Both the position numbers and the translations under genes were made by a program. Shown here piece after piece: positions 34,301 through 44,882 of a stretch of 64,000 bases of DNA (position 1 is the first letter of the stretch; each line of letters starts with the position of its first letter). The stretch covers positions 1-64,000 of the forward strand of contig JNEN01001218.1 of the NCBI GenBank assembly GCA_000697355.1. The letters run 5' to 3'. The notes under the pieces were generated by a model. That model was given only the letters and a program-made list of their open reading frames with translations, had not been told where the DNA came from and did no database searches. This DNA comes from Syncephalastrum monosporum B8922 (taxonomy: Eukaryota; Mucoromycota; Mucoromycetes; Mucorales; Syncephalastraceae).

Positions 34301-36179
34301 GTCCTTTTGCCTGCGACTATGGGTCATCCCAACCTGCACTTATTGTCCGGATCATTCCTGTCCGAGTGGAAGACTAGCTGGGGCAAAGGACCCAGACCCC
34401 TTTGTTGGGGACTTCGTACCTAGTCGCTCTAGGAACATCGAGTGAAATTATATTGCAAGGCTTTCCTTTCTGTGTATGCAGGTTTATACATACCGCATAC
34501 AGTATGTAGATACACGCAACCTGTATGCCTTCGATGGGCCCGACGTGTATAGAATATAGAGAGCCATGTCAGAAAAGGCACGTCACTGCTAATTTCCTTA
34601 TGATAGGTTCAACATTTTACTAATAAATAGTAAGAAGTAAGAAGTCAGAACGAAGCTGTATGTTTTCTGTTTAGACCAATAGTTTTTTGAAGATGAATGC
34701 GTTTATAATAGCTGAGGGCGCATATTTAAGTGACGCTATGGTCGCTTCGTACACTTCACACCTGGGTCTGCCTGTAGAGATTCTTGCTCATTCTTTTGTA
34801 AGGGTAACATGCAAGAAAAATTCTTTTGCTTCATTCTTTGGTCGCACATGTGAAGATGTGATAAGCCCAATCGCATCTATTTTATGCGTCCGATACATTA
34901 CTATACATAGTGAGAGCAAAAGGAATCTATACAGTGCAAGTGACGGGGCACGCGCTCATAAAATGGCTACACACGCCCCAGAATTTCTAGTCAGCCAGTT
35001 TACGTCGTGTTCCTGAACGCAGCAACGTGGTTTCCGATTTTCCCACGCATAGGCAAGATCTCAGCGAATAGTATGCCTGAAAAATTCGTTAAACACACAA
35101 AACCACTGACATTCAAAAAGCTACCCCAGACACCCGGCCCGCAAAGGAATTGGGGTGGCGCTTTAATCACATCATGGTCACCATGTCGTGATCCATGTCG
35201 TTGCAGCTTTTTCGTTACCCTATTATTCATTTCTCGCTATGCCTAACCTCAAGAGCAGCCAAAAATTAGCTTAATACATTAGCGGTTAGCGTATTCCATT
35301 GTTGGGATCCACTCACTTATGTGTGAGGCATTTGTGTGCATACAGGTCGCTACGTGTAAAACATGAGTCCGTCTTTGGCCTTAAACATGTGCTTCCACTT
35401 CTTGCTTGACAGCTACTTTTGATCTATTCCATCTGAAATCCCACGATGATTATATATCTTTGTATATTACGTCCGAAAAAGAAAGGAAACAAGGTATTGG
35501 TGTGCTAAATATGGATACAGTGGGATAGTGAATCCTGAAGAGCAAAAGTTGACAATCGTGTCCTGTCGACCGAGCCATCCTTGATGGCCTTGGGTATCGC
35601 CAAGTCAAGGGAGGCACTCTACCCCATTCTAATCGGTTTTGGTACGGCCACCGTGCAGTGATCCTAAATCACATGATACAGCTGTACAAGTCGTCGCAGA
35701 TTAATGTACACCTTGTCAATCACGGATCTGGTTCGTAAGAGCCCAGCCATGACAGAAAGCAGTTTGGCTCGTACGCGAGTTCCGGAAGATACCCGATTCA
35801 CTGATGGAAACCGGTGCGAGCCCCACCATCTAGAGGAAGTAAAAGTCGTAGCTTCGTGCATAGCCAAGGAAAATGATGCCATTCCTCTTCCTGGTGCTGA
35901 CCAGATCGCGATATCGATGCGGGTAGCTCAGGATGTCATTGATAATATTGTCTAGAAAGATTGGTTATGGATAGCGAGATAAGTACCATGTCTATTATTA
36001 CCTTGGTGGTCGCTCTTCATCTCGTGCACGACCCGTTGCCGCGAATTCGCCCCATCATCGGTCTTCTTTCGTTTTTTGCTTCTCCTTCTGCTTTACAAAC
36101 GCCACTTGGCTCTTGCCACAGACAGAACGACTAGCATAAAGTATATTCTTCTAAACGTTCATTTGTGTATGTCCAGCGT
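31358..36179. other. Gene-poor 4.8 kb region
   Basis: No supported gene. Small frames (for example 32270-32827 and 34687-35016) show no domain, no splice continuity and no family resemblance. The upstream region of UNC93-like A lies in the first several hundred bases and is CT-rich on the minus strand. The region is probably decayed intergenic and transposon-derived sequence. Confidence 0.5.
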
Positions 36180-37541
36180 CAGAAACCTGGACCGTCGCCG
36201 AACTTGCTGGCTGACTTGCCGGAAAGGGATCGGAAAGCACAATAGCGCGAAATAACATCAACCATCCAGTATATAACTGAACCCGCCGGTCTCGGATGTT
36301 GGAAGCCCACCAAGGTCGACGATGCAAAGGTTCGTGGGTGCATTGGCTGTAACATGGCGCAGTGGGTGATAGCCGTGTTCACCCACGCTGTGCTTTTGAC
36401 ACGGTCGACGAAGGTTGACCGACTATGTGTTGTGCGTCGCTGTGTAGCTCCTGAACCACGGCGCCGGCACCAAAAAGGCCCTTGAGATGTGCAAGGCGTA
36501 GAAGCTCATTGCGTCCTTCACTTAATGGTGCAATGTAGTCGACTGGTTCGTGGTAGTGGGGACGTGAAACCGGAATAGGAACCGCATGCATATCCGCAAT
36601 TGGGAGGTTGAGAACGACTTGCATCAGGTGACACCTGTGTGATTGAACTGCTGTGATTTGTTGACGTTGTGCCCCACTCCAGCTCTCTTTCCGGAGGAAA
36701 CAGACGCGACACTGAGTCAGGCAGGATGTTATCAACGCCCGATACTTGCGCAATCTCGAAATCGTAACCGCAAATGACGTCGAGCCACGGCACCATCACG
36801 GGGTCCGCCTTCAACGCCGTGGAAGGGCAACGCAGGCGACAATGCCGTGCTGGGGGAGACCGACATGGCAGCCGCAGTCACCGGAGTGGTCGACGGCTTC
36901 CGATGGACCGGACGGTGTCGACGACACAACAGACGCAGGCGCAACAGATACCGAAAGCGCAGAACGGGAATCTATATCTTTAGCATGAGAGGCGTCAAAG
37001 ACAAAGGCAGAGGCAGGACGGGGACCAGACGACCGGAAGCAAGAGGATACAGGATGCTTCGCTTCCTGCACAAGGCGTCGAGCCGGAGCCCTTACCCTTG
37101 TTCAGTATGTGGGCACGGACAGCAAACTGCTTTTCTTGACCCTTATTCTCGAGGGCCGACCAAACTGGCCACCAGAAACATGACCACCGTGGCGCGACGA
37201 AGACTCACGCGAAGGCCTGGGCGCGGCAATTTCTTCCAGCAGGCGGCGACGGACACGACATCCTCCATGGTATGGTTACCCTTGCCGTGCAACTTGCAGA
37301 CCTTGTCCTGAGGCGTAGGGGAGGAGCCAACCGACGAAGAGGCCTTGGGCTTGCCAGACGCAGACGCAGAGGACGATTGAGCATTGCTGCCTGATAAGGC
37401 AGCATTACCAGCCCAAAGATGGCGTCTGCGCGATTCCTCCAGTACTAGGGCGAAATCAGAAACATGCTGCCCTGTGCGCTTCAAATCCTCAGGGGGACAG
37501 GTGCGAGCAGTATAAACTCTGTCGGTAATGCCAGGTCTCAC
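36180..37541 (-). mobile_element. Ty3/gypsy LTR-retrotransposon remnant
   Basis: Degenerate element read on the minus strand in the order gag, RNase H end, integrase. Gag piece (37541-37240): a nucleocapsid-like region ending CKLHGKGNHTMED. RNase H/connection piece (36814-36690): PWLDVICGYDFEIAQVSGVD then NILPDSVSRLFPPE, the classical end of the gypsy RNase H domain. Integrase zinc-binding piece (about 36545-36420): RNELLRLAHLKGLFGAGAVV and ELHSD. Start of the integrase core (about 36330-36240): a run resembling MVDVISRYCAFRSL. Reverse transcriptase and most of the protease are missing between about 36815 and 37200, and frames are shifted and interrupted, so the element is dead. No LTRs were recognised. 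Confidence 0.75.
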
Positions 37542-37665
37542 CCGCCTCGCTTAGTGAAAGCGTTTCTTTTGAATGCAGTGATTTATATTTCACGCGATTA
37601 TGCTCTGTGCATATTCTACCAGCTGAAGTACAGCGAAGCAAGCGTAGCGATCGCAAAAGAAAGGT

Positions 37666-38868
37666 TTGGAAACATCGATCGAGATTTGCTACGACCGCGA
37701 TCCGACTACACCGGTCCTCGCACTGAAAGAACGCGTCTATGGCAAACCGTTCGTGTTCAAGCAGTACCTGCCCGAAACAGAGGAGGAAATCCGTGAGCCA
37801 ACGGTCGAAGGGGCGCCTAAGCTCGGTATGTTGCAAACATGGTCATTATTGTAGCATTTTCTAAACGATTCTATGAGTAGAAAGTAAAGTCAGCCAGGAT
37901 TCCAATTGAGAGTCCTAATTAAAGTGGACTTTGGAAGAACCATTGCTGTTCCTTGACGAAGCATATCTCCCGGAACACTATCCGCCAGAACGACGGAAGG
38001 GGCCTGTATATAAGGAAGGTTCCGACACTGGCGGATGTATTTTCCAACGCAAATGTACGAGCAGCGTCATTCGTTGGAGACATGTCGCAAAATAACTTCC
38101 GGTCGTTCTGCGGCAGGAACCAAGTAGCGTTTGTAAAGCAGAAGGAGATGCAAAAGCGAAAGAAGGCCCATAATGGGGCGTATTCGCGGCAGTGGGTCAT
38201 GCACGAGATGAAGAGTGAGCACCAAGGTAAAATTAGACATGGTATTTCCTGCTATTTCATAATATTTCTATCTAGACGATCTCATCAAGGATATCATGAG
38301 CTACCCGCAGCGATACCAAGATCTGATCAGTGCATACAAGAACAATGGCACCATCTTCCTTGGATACGCGCGGGAGTCGCCTGGGTCTGAAGAAATGGGC
38401 ACCCGCAACACATTGCTTTCTGGTATGGCTGCGCTGTTATGATCAAGGTCCATGGTCGACAAAGTGTACTTTTCGCCGTCTTCTCGAGCATCACAGCCAA
38501 TCGCAGAACGTGATAAGTCCACTGAAGTCGCAAATGAGGAAGCAGACGGGACGACTTGAGGTAAAGTATTCATTTAATTGATGCTATTCATCTCACTCGT
38601 TTGAATAGACATGATCCAATTCATCAATAGCACACAAATCAAAGTGGTTATTGTTGTTACCGACTGTGCTGGACTGACCACAAATCCAGACGACTTGTCT
38701 CAGTTTCCCAGGTACGTCTTTAGAGTAATACTACGTTACAGTGGTGTTTGAAGCTTATTGACTCCCCTAATTAGAAACCATGATAACATCGATGAGATCT
38801 TCGTCGACAGATTGCCTACAGCATACAAAGTAGAGCGATATACACGACATTCAGCTTCTGGAAGATGA
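37666..38868 (+). pseudogene. Broken multi-exon gene with a serine-recombinase-like motif
   Basis: A spliced frame can be followed through about 37957-38226, 38276-38560, 38609-38711 and 38775-38868, all with GT-AG junctions and matching phases. It encodes FVGDMSQNNFRSFCGRNQV, IMSYPQRYQDLISAYKNN, TIFLGYARESPGSEE, MVDKVYFSPSSRASQPIAER, IKVVIVVTDCAGLTTNPDDL and IDEIFVDRLPTAYKVERYT. Two in-frame TGA codons at 38440-38442 and 38557-38559 interrupt it. A further coding-looking piece at 37666-37834 (ending EGAPKL before a GTATGT donor) may be an upstream exon. GYARES recalls the Y-x-R-x-S start of serine resolvases (IS607-like), and the VVIVVTDCAGL strand fits the later beta-strand of that fold; this is a motif-level inference. 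It looks like an inactivated copy of a mobile-element gene. Confidence 0.6.
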
Positions 38869-40164
38869 AGATTGCATGAAGAAGTTTGACTGTCGGTCCT
38901 AACCAGTACAGAGATCATTACCATGAATCCGTCTTCATATCTCCCTCTCTTCCCCGCTCGGTCTTCTATATCCATTTTTTACCATGTTCTTAGCTTATTT
39001 CGCAACTCTGTTTGTAAATTATATCTCTGTACAGTAGCAGCGCGGATAAGTCATACCCAGATTAGTTAAATTCTTGCCTTAGTTATTTTCTTTTGATCTT
39101 CCGAGCGCATAACTTGCCCGCGCGGCGACTGTATATACAATTCCTTACTTGTTTGCACCACTTTTTCTCGAGTATGCGTCTTAAATGTGCATATAACATA
39201 AGTAATCACGCATAATCTGTGTAACGTGCATTGTTTATGGTGCAGGTTCACTTCATCCCTCGTACCGATCGTATCTAAACGTTCATTGCTTTATTGATCC
39301 AAAGACTATCGATAGAGGCGTCCAAAATGCTTGCATAAAAGGGTGGGCTATATGCCGCGTCCAAGCGACTGCAAAGGAGCGCGTTTTCCAAGGGTCTTGC
39401 TGCGAGTTCTAGTGCTTTCGCTCCTATTGTCTCGTTTGGTATGCTGTTGACCGAAATCCAGATTCTCGGGCAGGCAGTGTCGATGATAGTGAGTTCTCTG
39501 ATTTGTGGAATTCGTTTACTTACTCTATGCGGACCAAGATGATGTGTACTGGCGGACCAGTAAAAGTACTAAGCTAACTGTATCTGTATCACGACAGTAA
39601 AGTCTGTATTTCATCCCACCGATTCCTGAGATTGTATTAACAAGTCCAAGATACAGTGCATTAAAAGTAACGGTATAAGCAAGTTGACCAGGTTGGGAGT
39701 GCGGGGAAGAGAATTGTCATAACATGTACGCTCCCTCCCTTGGAATTGCTGCTCTGAATTTGAATTTCCTCAGGGTCTTCTATTTCTTGAAGATGAGGAT
39801 TACTTAAGAGGTCTTCTGAGCCCTGGGTGTGTTTAGCTTTTCCTCGAACCAGCTGCGGTCCTTGAAGCTGAAAATGTTCCAGGAAATCCATGCAGCTCAG
39901 AGCCCTGCACAAATGACATAATTGGTCCCATTTACTCAAACCCATGAATTTTTTTTTCAGGGTCACACTTTCTTCAGGTGTTCCTTGGATAGTACCATGT
40001 GCCTAGCACCTAATGCCTAGCGCGGACAGAAAATCGGGAAAGGAGGTAAAACGCAAAAGAAAAGGGTCCATTAAGTAATTTTTCAAAAAAGTATATTTAC
40101 AAGACCCTAATCATTGACACGGGGATAAAAATATATGTCGTATGTTTATATCATATGTTATCTA
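38869..40164. other. Intergenic, no recognised feature
   Basis: About 1.3 kb. One 101-codon minus-strand frame (39661-39966) has no recognisable domain or introns and is not annotated as a gene. The end of the stretch is the 3' flank of UNC93-like B. Confidence 0.5.
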
Positions 40165-41696
40165 TTATCGGGAAACGTGCTCGACCTCCTGCATATCTTC
40201 TTTGTCGCTCTTGAAATCGCTCTTGTAGTCAGACTCAGCGTCGGCACCATGCTCTTCATTGGGAAGCATGTTGGTCTGGGGAATAACTTTGCAAACGTAA
40301 AGCATGCCAGGGAAGGAGATAAATACAAGGAGCCAGCAGATTAAGCAGGCCCAGCGCAGACGCACGCCCGCCGCGTCGATACCAAAGGAGATGGCTGCAC
40401 CGGCGGATTGCATGGCCTTGTAGAAACCGGCATAACGGGAAAGCAGCGAGGGATCGTTTGACATGGCGCCCATGAGCCAGTACATGAAGGTCTGATAGAT
40501 GGCATCGCTGAAACCGTAGAAGAGGTAAAGCACAAACGGCCCGCCAAAACCAGGATCGGTCCAGTGCATCGGGCTGTCATAGTCGTTTTCGAAGCCGAGT
40601 TGGAATACAAAGCCTCCGGCCCACACCGCCATAAAGATAAGGAACAGGATACCACAGCCGACCATGGCACGCGTCCGACGTGACATCAGCTGGCTATCCA
40701 AAAGAAGACCAAAAAGAAGCGAGCCGAGAATCTGCATGGACCAGTACATGGTACCATTCAAAGCGCGAGTAGGGGCATTGAAGCAGAGGGCGTTGATGTG
40801 GAACTGGTACGCGTAGAACCAATTGGATGCCAAGAATGCAGGGCACTAGGAAAATAGAAAAATTGGAAGTGTGAGTGTCAGCTCTAATTTTCCATATTAC
40901 GTTTACATACCAGAGCCAAGATACGCTTGTCTTGCCACACGCGAAGAACGCCTTTGAGTTCATGAGTCCAGTGGGCGTTTTTGGCAACAGCAACTCGCGT
41001 GCCATCATCACGCACTACACGGGTAGGAGGAGCCAGGAGAAGAGTTGAGAAAATACCGATGATCATGATGACGACGAACGCAGTATAGGTCGATGACGAC
41101 ACGCCACCTGAGGCTGCTTCGCTCGAGCCTTGCAGGTTGAGACCAAGCGTGATGATGGAGCCGAGGATACCGCCAATGTTGAACAACGCCCAGAAGATAG
41201 CGACGTACTTGCCCTTGTTCTTCTCTTCAGGGTAAGACATCATGATCGCGCCCTGGGCCGACCAAAGGATGCCCGCACAGCAACCGAGAATAGCGCCTCC
41301 AGCAATGACATAGCCGGAAATCTTCTTAGCATCGTATACCCACAGCGAGGAGGCATAGACGGCGTAACCGAATGTGCCAATCTATATATAAATTAACAAA
41401 ATGTCAGTAATCGCAAGCATTGCAGGTTAGTGTTGATCCAAACTTACGGTAAGGGAGCCACGGACACCCAGGGTATTGGTGATGGAACCGGCAAAGAAGC
41501 CGACAATAGCGAAACAGGCATACAGAACACTGTTGGCAGTGTTCGTCAGAGAGATATCGGATGCCATCATACCGCCAGCGCCTAAGCCGTTGAGGGCATT
41601 GAACATGCCAGGACAGCAAAGGCAGACAAAGCCAAGCAGAACAATTTGAATGATGGGTTTGCCCGTCTTGCCATAGAACAGGTCACCCAAAGACAT
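40165..41696 (-). CDS. UNC93-like (DUF895) multi-spanning membrane protein, paralogue B
   Basis: Second member of the UNC93/DUF895 family in the window. Exons 41696-41448, 41381-40911 and 40845-40165 give 466 residues. It shares with paralogue A the blocks GFVCLCCPGMFNALNGLGAG, MMSYPEEKNKGKYVAIFW, PAFLASNWFYAYQFH and GAMSNDPSLLSRYAGFYK, and both introns interrupt at the same residues (after SLT/TLS and before PAFLASNWF). Differences are concentrated at the N-terminus (MSLGDLFYGKTGKP), the central loop after GLNLQ, and the acidic C-terminal tail with SDYKSDFKSDKED repeats. The substrate is unknown. About 8.8 kb of repeat-rich sequence separates the paralogues, both on the minus strand. Confidence 0.92.
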
Positions 41697-42207
41697 AATA
41701 ACTGGTGTAGTAGTTTGTTAAGAAAAGAGAAAAAAAAAGAAACACAGATAGAAAGCACGCATTTCTTATGCCCATTATATAGAAAGCAAATGAGGTGAAA
41801 CCGGGCCATGCATGCCAGGAAAGTTCTTTTCCATCGGCAACGGAAATAAGGGTTGAGGAAAGGGTCCTTCAGAAATATTATGTCAGTTTGTCAGGTGAGA
41901 GGTTATTCGGGTCTGAATCAAACACAGTGTGGGGTCTCCATCCACGCCAAAGGCTTCCTTGGTTTCTCATTTTAGATTTCCATCCACTCGGAGCTGAGTT
42001 TTTTACATTGGTCAAGTTGCACAAATCGGACTCTGCGGGGAAACCTGGCCGCCAATAATATCTCTGCAAGCACCTACTATCCTGACTAGATGTTGCTCTG
42101 CTGGGTTTACACACTAGTCTCTATAAGGCAGCCTACCCGCACTGCCTATCCTTTGGAGAACGCAAGATTGACTCCCCCACACTAAAAGAAAGATCGTAAA
42201 AAATTTT
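41697..42207. other. Intergenic between UNC93-like B and the bZIP gene
   Basis: About 510 bp: upstream region of UNC93-like B (CT-rich on the minus strand near 41705-41760) and the 3' flank of the bZIP gene, with A/T-rich sequence at 42195-42212. No gene is seen. Confidence 0.5.
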
Positions 42208-43868
42208 TTATTGTGCCTCCAGCTTGTGAAGGATGGAATCCAAACTTGATGCAGACAAAACCGGACCGTGATCCTCGGTCGAATAGCACTCGGATTTGAC
42301 GAGATCGCACAGCTGGTCCAGGGTCAGGTTCGAGCAGCGCGCGTGCTGCTTGAGACGTTTAAAGATCTCGGGGCACGTTAACCACTGCTCATCTTGCTGC
42401 ATAGCGGGCTCAGTAAGCAAGTTGCCACTCTTATCGAATAAGGGCTCGTTCAAAAGTTGCTCCAAAAGATGATCTGAGACGAGCTGTGTCAGGCGCTGCG
42501 AGAATTGCTGCTCCTGTTGCGTGTCTTGTTCATTTACATGTTCTCGTGCTTGCTCTTGATGCTGTTGCTGCCGCGGTTGCTGCTGCATTTTTTGCTGTTG
42601 CTGTTGTGCTTGGTCTTGAAAAGTCTCTCGATCATGATGGTGGTTTTGTTCTTGAGTAGAGACAGGTTGGCTTCGTTGGCGCTTGCGCTGTTGTCGCTCA
42701 TGTAGGGTTGCAGGGGTGCTAATGGAAAATGTGTACTTATGCATAGGAGATGAAGGTGTAGGCGTAGGAGTAACTGGAGGAGGTTGTGACATAGAGATAA
42801 AAGAAGATGCAGGAGGAGGAGGCGGTGGACTTGAGGATGCTGAAGAAGTATGCAGAGGATGGATAGGAAATTGGACATGAATGCCCTTGAGGGCGAGATT
42901 TTCAGCCTCGAGACGGTAGACGATCGATCGCAAGTGGAGGTTTTCTTGCATCAATTGGGCTGTGGCAAATTGGTGGTTTTCTTGAACTTGGCGTATCTTG
43001 TTTTCGAGCTCTTTGACATAACGTTCTTTGCGCTCGCGGAACGCGCGTTGAGCCGCCCGGTTTTGCGCCTTTCGCTTCACTTTAGGATCCTCATCATCGT
43101 CATTCTAATAATAAGCAGCTTGACTTAGTCACTCATCTTCTCTGTGTGATTTTTTTTTTGCTAGCACGCAATAACTTACGTCGCTTAGTAGGGCATCGTT
43201 CGCTCGCTTACGACTGGTACGGCTACTGATGATTGACATATCGTCGCTGTCTATAGAGAACCGTCAAGTTAAAAAATTTTTTCTTCCAATATCGGTTTAC
43301 AAGTTAAACGACTTACCCGCCACACTAGCAGGAGCCTGCTCGAGCCGTGTTTGCGAAGGGGACGCCTGATAATGCTCATCATCTACAGAACAGATAAAAA
43401 CGAGTTAACACTCGTTCCTTGGCTCATAAGAATAACTCTTAGGTACGTACTGTTTAAGAAAGCCCTGCTATCGCGGTGGCCTAGCAGTAAGCTACCGCCG
43501 CTGCTTTGCGGAGGAGACAGTGGGCTGTTAAACCAGGACGCCTTCTCGTTGGTATCCTCGCACGGTATATGGAGGTATAATGAGGTGGGCGAGCCACACG
43601 AGTCGCTTGAGGAAGAAGAGCCAGGCGACTGACCTTCAGGGGCGGGTTCAAGTGGAGGGGAAGAGCAGGTGGAAGTAGTAAGTCGACGGGGAGGAAAGAC
43701 ACCACTGGCAGCGGTAAGGAGAATAGGTTGGGCGATGATATTGGGGTCTTCGGCCGAAGCAGTAGAATGAGGAGAAGGCTTGCCAGTGGCTGAGGCGAGA
43801 GCCACAGGCTCACTTGCCTTGGGAAGTACTGGTGGGTTTGAGTTGGCATAGTCTGTGGTTGTGTTCAT
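42208..43868 (-). CDS. PAP1: Pap1/Yap1-type AP-1-like bZIP transcription factor
   Basis: Oxidative-stress-type bZIP activator. Exons 43868-43451, 43382-43317, 43250-43180 and 43104-42208 give 483 residues. The basic region reads KRKAQNRAAQRAFRERKERY (fungal Pap1/Yap1 class, with QNRxAQRAFR) and is followed by a leucine zipper (about residues 205-250). The middle is Pro/Ser-rich and then strongly Gln/His-rich. The C-terminus resembles the cysteine-rich domain of Pap1/Yap1: LTCPEIFKRLKQHARCSNL and LDQLCDLVKSECYS, with Cys in positions that in Yap1/Pap1 form peroxide-sensitive disulphides and mask a nuclear export signal. An N-terminal Cys-rich partner is less obvious; a few Cys occur in SSSDSCGSP and LHIPCED. 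Regulation by Crm1 export is inferred from the family. Confidence 0.9.
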
Positions 43869-44882
43869 GGTGATAATTTGTACAAAGTGGGGCAGGAAGT
43901 AAAGAGAAACAGCCCGCTGGCAACCCCAGTCCTCTTTATATACAGAACAGATCTCAAACAAATGAGTTTTGTCATGTGTTTCTACGCCTTTCCTTGTTGT
44001 ATGGTTTACTGGTCTGAGGTTAGCAGGGTATCGCATCTCCAAAAAAGACCGAGGTCTACACATTTTCCGCCGATAAGAACTTATTCAGGGGTCAGTAGCG
44101 AGTTTCGAGAAGAAGTATAGCTTAAGAAACGATGTTTTCAAGCTAACTCAAGGTTGATAGAGCATCCCAAAGGCTTTTTACACTTCTTTAACCACATACT
44201 TCCCTGACGAAGTAGAAGGCCCTCATGGCCCAGTTTTTCCATTTTTGGTAATGAACCCAGCTCGCCCTCCCATTCGCTGATATTACACACTCTGCCGGGT
44301 GCAACATAGGTATTACCTGACCTGGCGCTGATTACGTCCGCGCCCTCTTTCCCCCGCACTATATTGCGTGCATCACCAAATTGAAAACCGAGATCAAGGT
44401 AGGTTGGGAAAAATTACATAGCGCATTTATCGGGCTGTTGAGATCCCCCCCGCATTTTTTAAAAATAGAGTTCTGGTGGATGCTTTGCATCCGTATATGT
44501 ACGTCACCCCGAGGTCCAAACAAGTCGGGCCCAAAGTTCACACGGTCCACGTTGACTTTGGCTGGAGCGACGGCGAGATTGGGAGTGTAGCGGCGAGTAA
44601 ATCCACAGAGCTTAAACGGCCACATACAGTAAAATGAGAAACACCGATTTAATGACAAACCAGATAATACTCGCTGGGGATTGGTTGAGAGCCACCGCTT
44701 GCCCCAGCGGGATATCTTAAAGATAACCAAAAAGCCCAATGCGATAAAGGTTAAAAAAGATAAAATGATGCAATAAAATAAATATAATGCTTGGAAGTGA
44801 AGTATAAATTACAGAAAAAGTGTATATGTATGTTGTGGTGTGTGTGAGTGTGTGAGTACGTATGTGTTCATATAAAAGATGA
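43869..44882. other. Intergenic, upstream of the bZIP gene
   Basis: About 1 kb. Frames on the minus strand (44359-44739 and 44138-44359) lack domains. The last 100 bp are the 3' flank of the periplasmic-binding-protein-like gene, with GTGTGTGAGTGTGTGAG repeats at about 44836-44855. Confidence 0.5.

Noticed and set aside
34687..35016. 109-codon plus-strand frame
   Set aside because: No recognisable family, no introns and no promoter signs; likely chance.
35800..35840. tRNA-like B-box (GGTGCGAGCCCC)
   Set aside because: No matching A-box or cloverleaf could be built around it.
39661..39966. 101-codon minus-strand frame
   Set aside because: No domain, and no splice continuation on either side.
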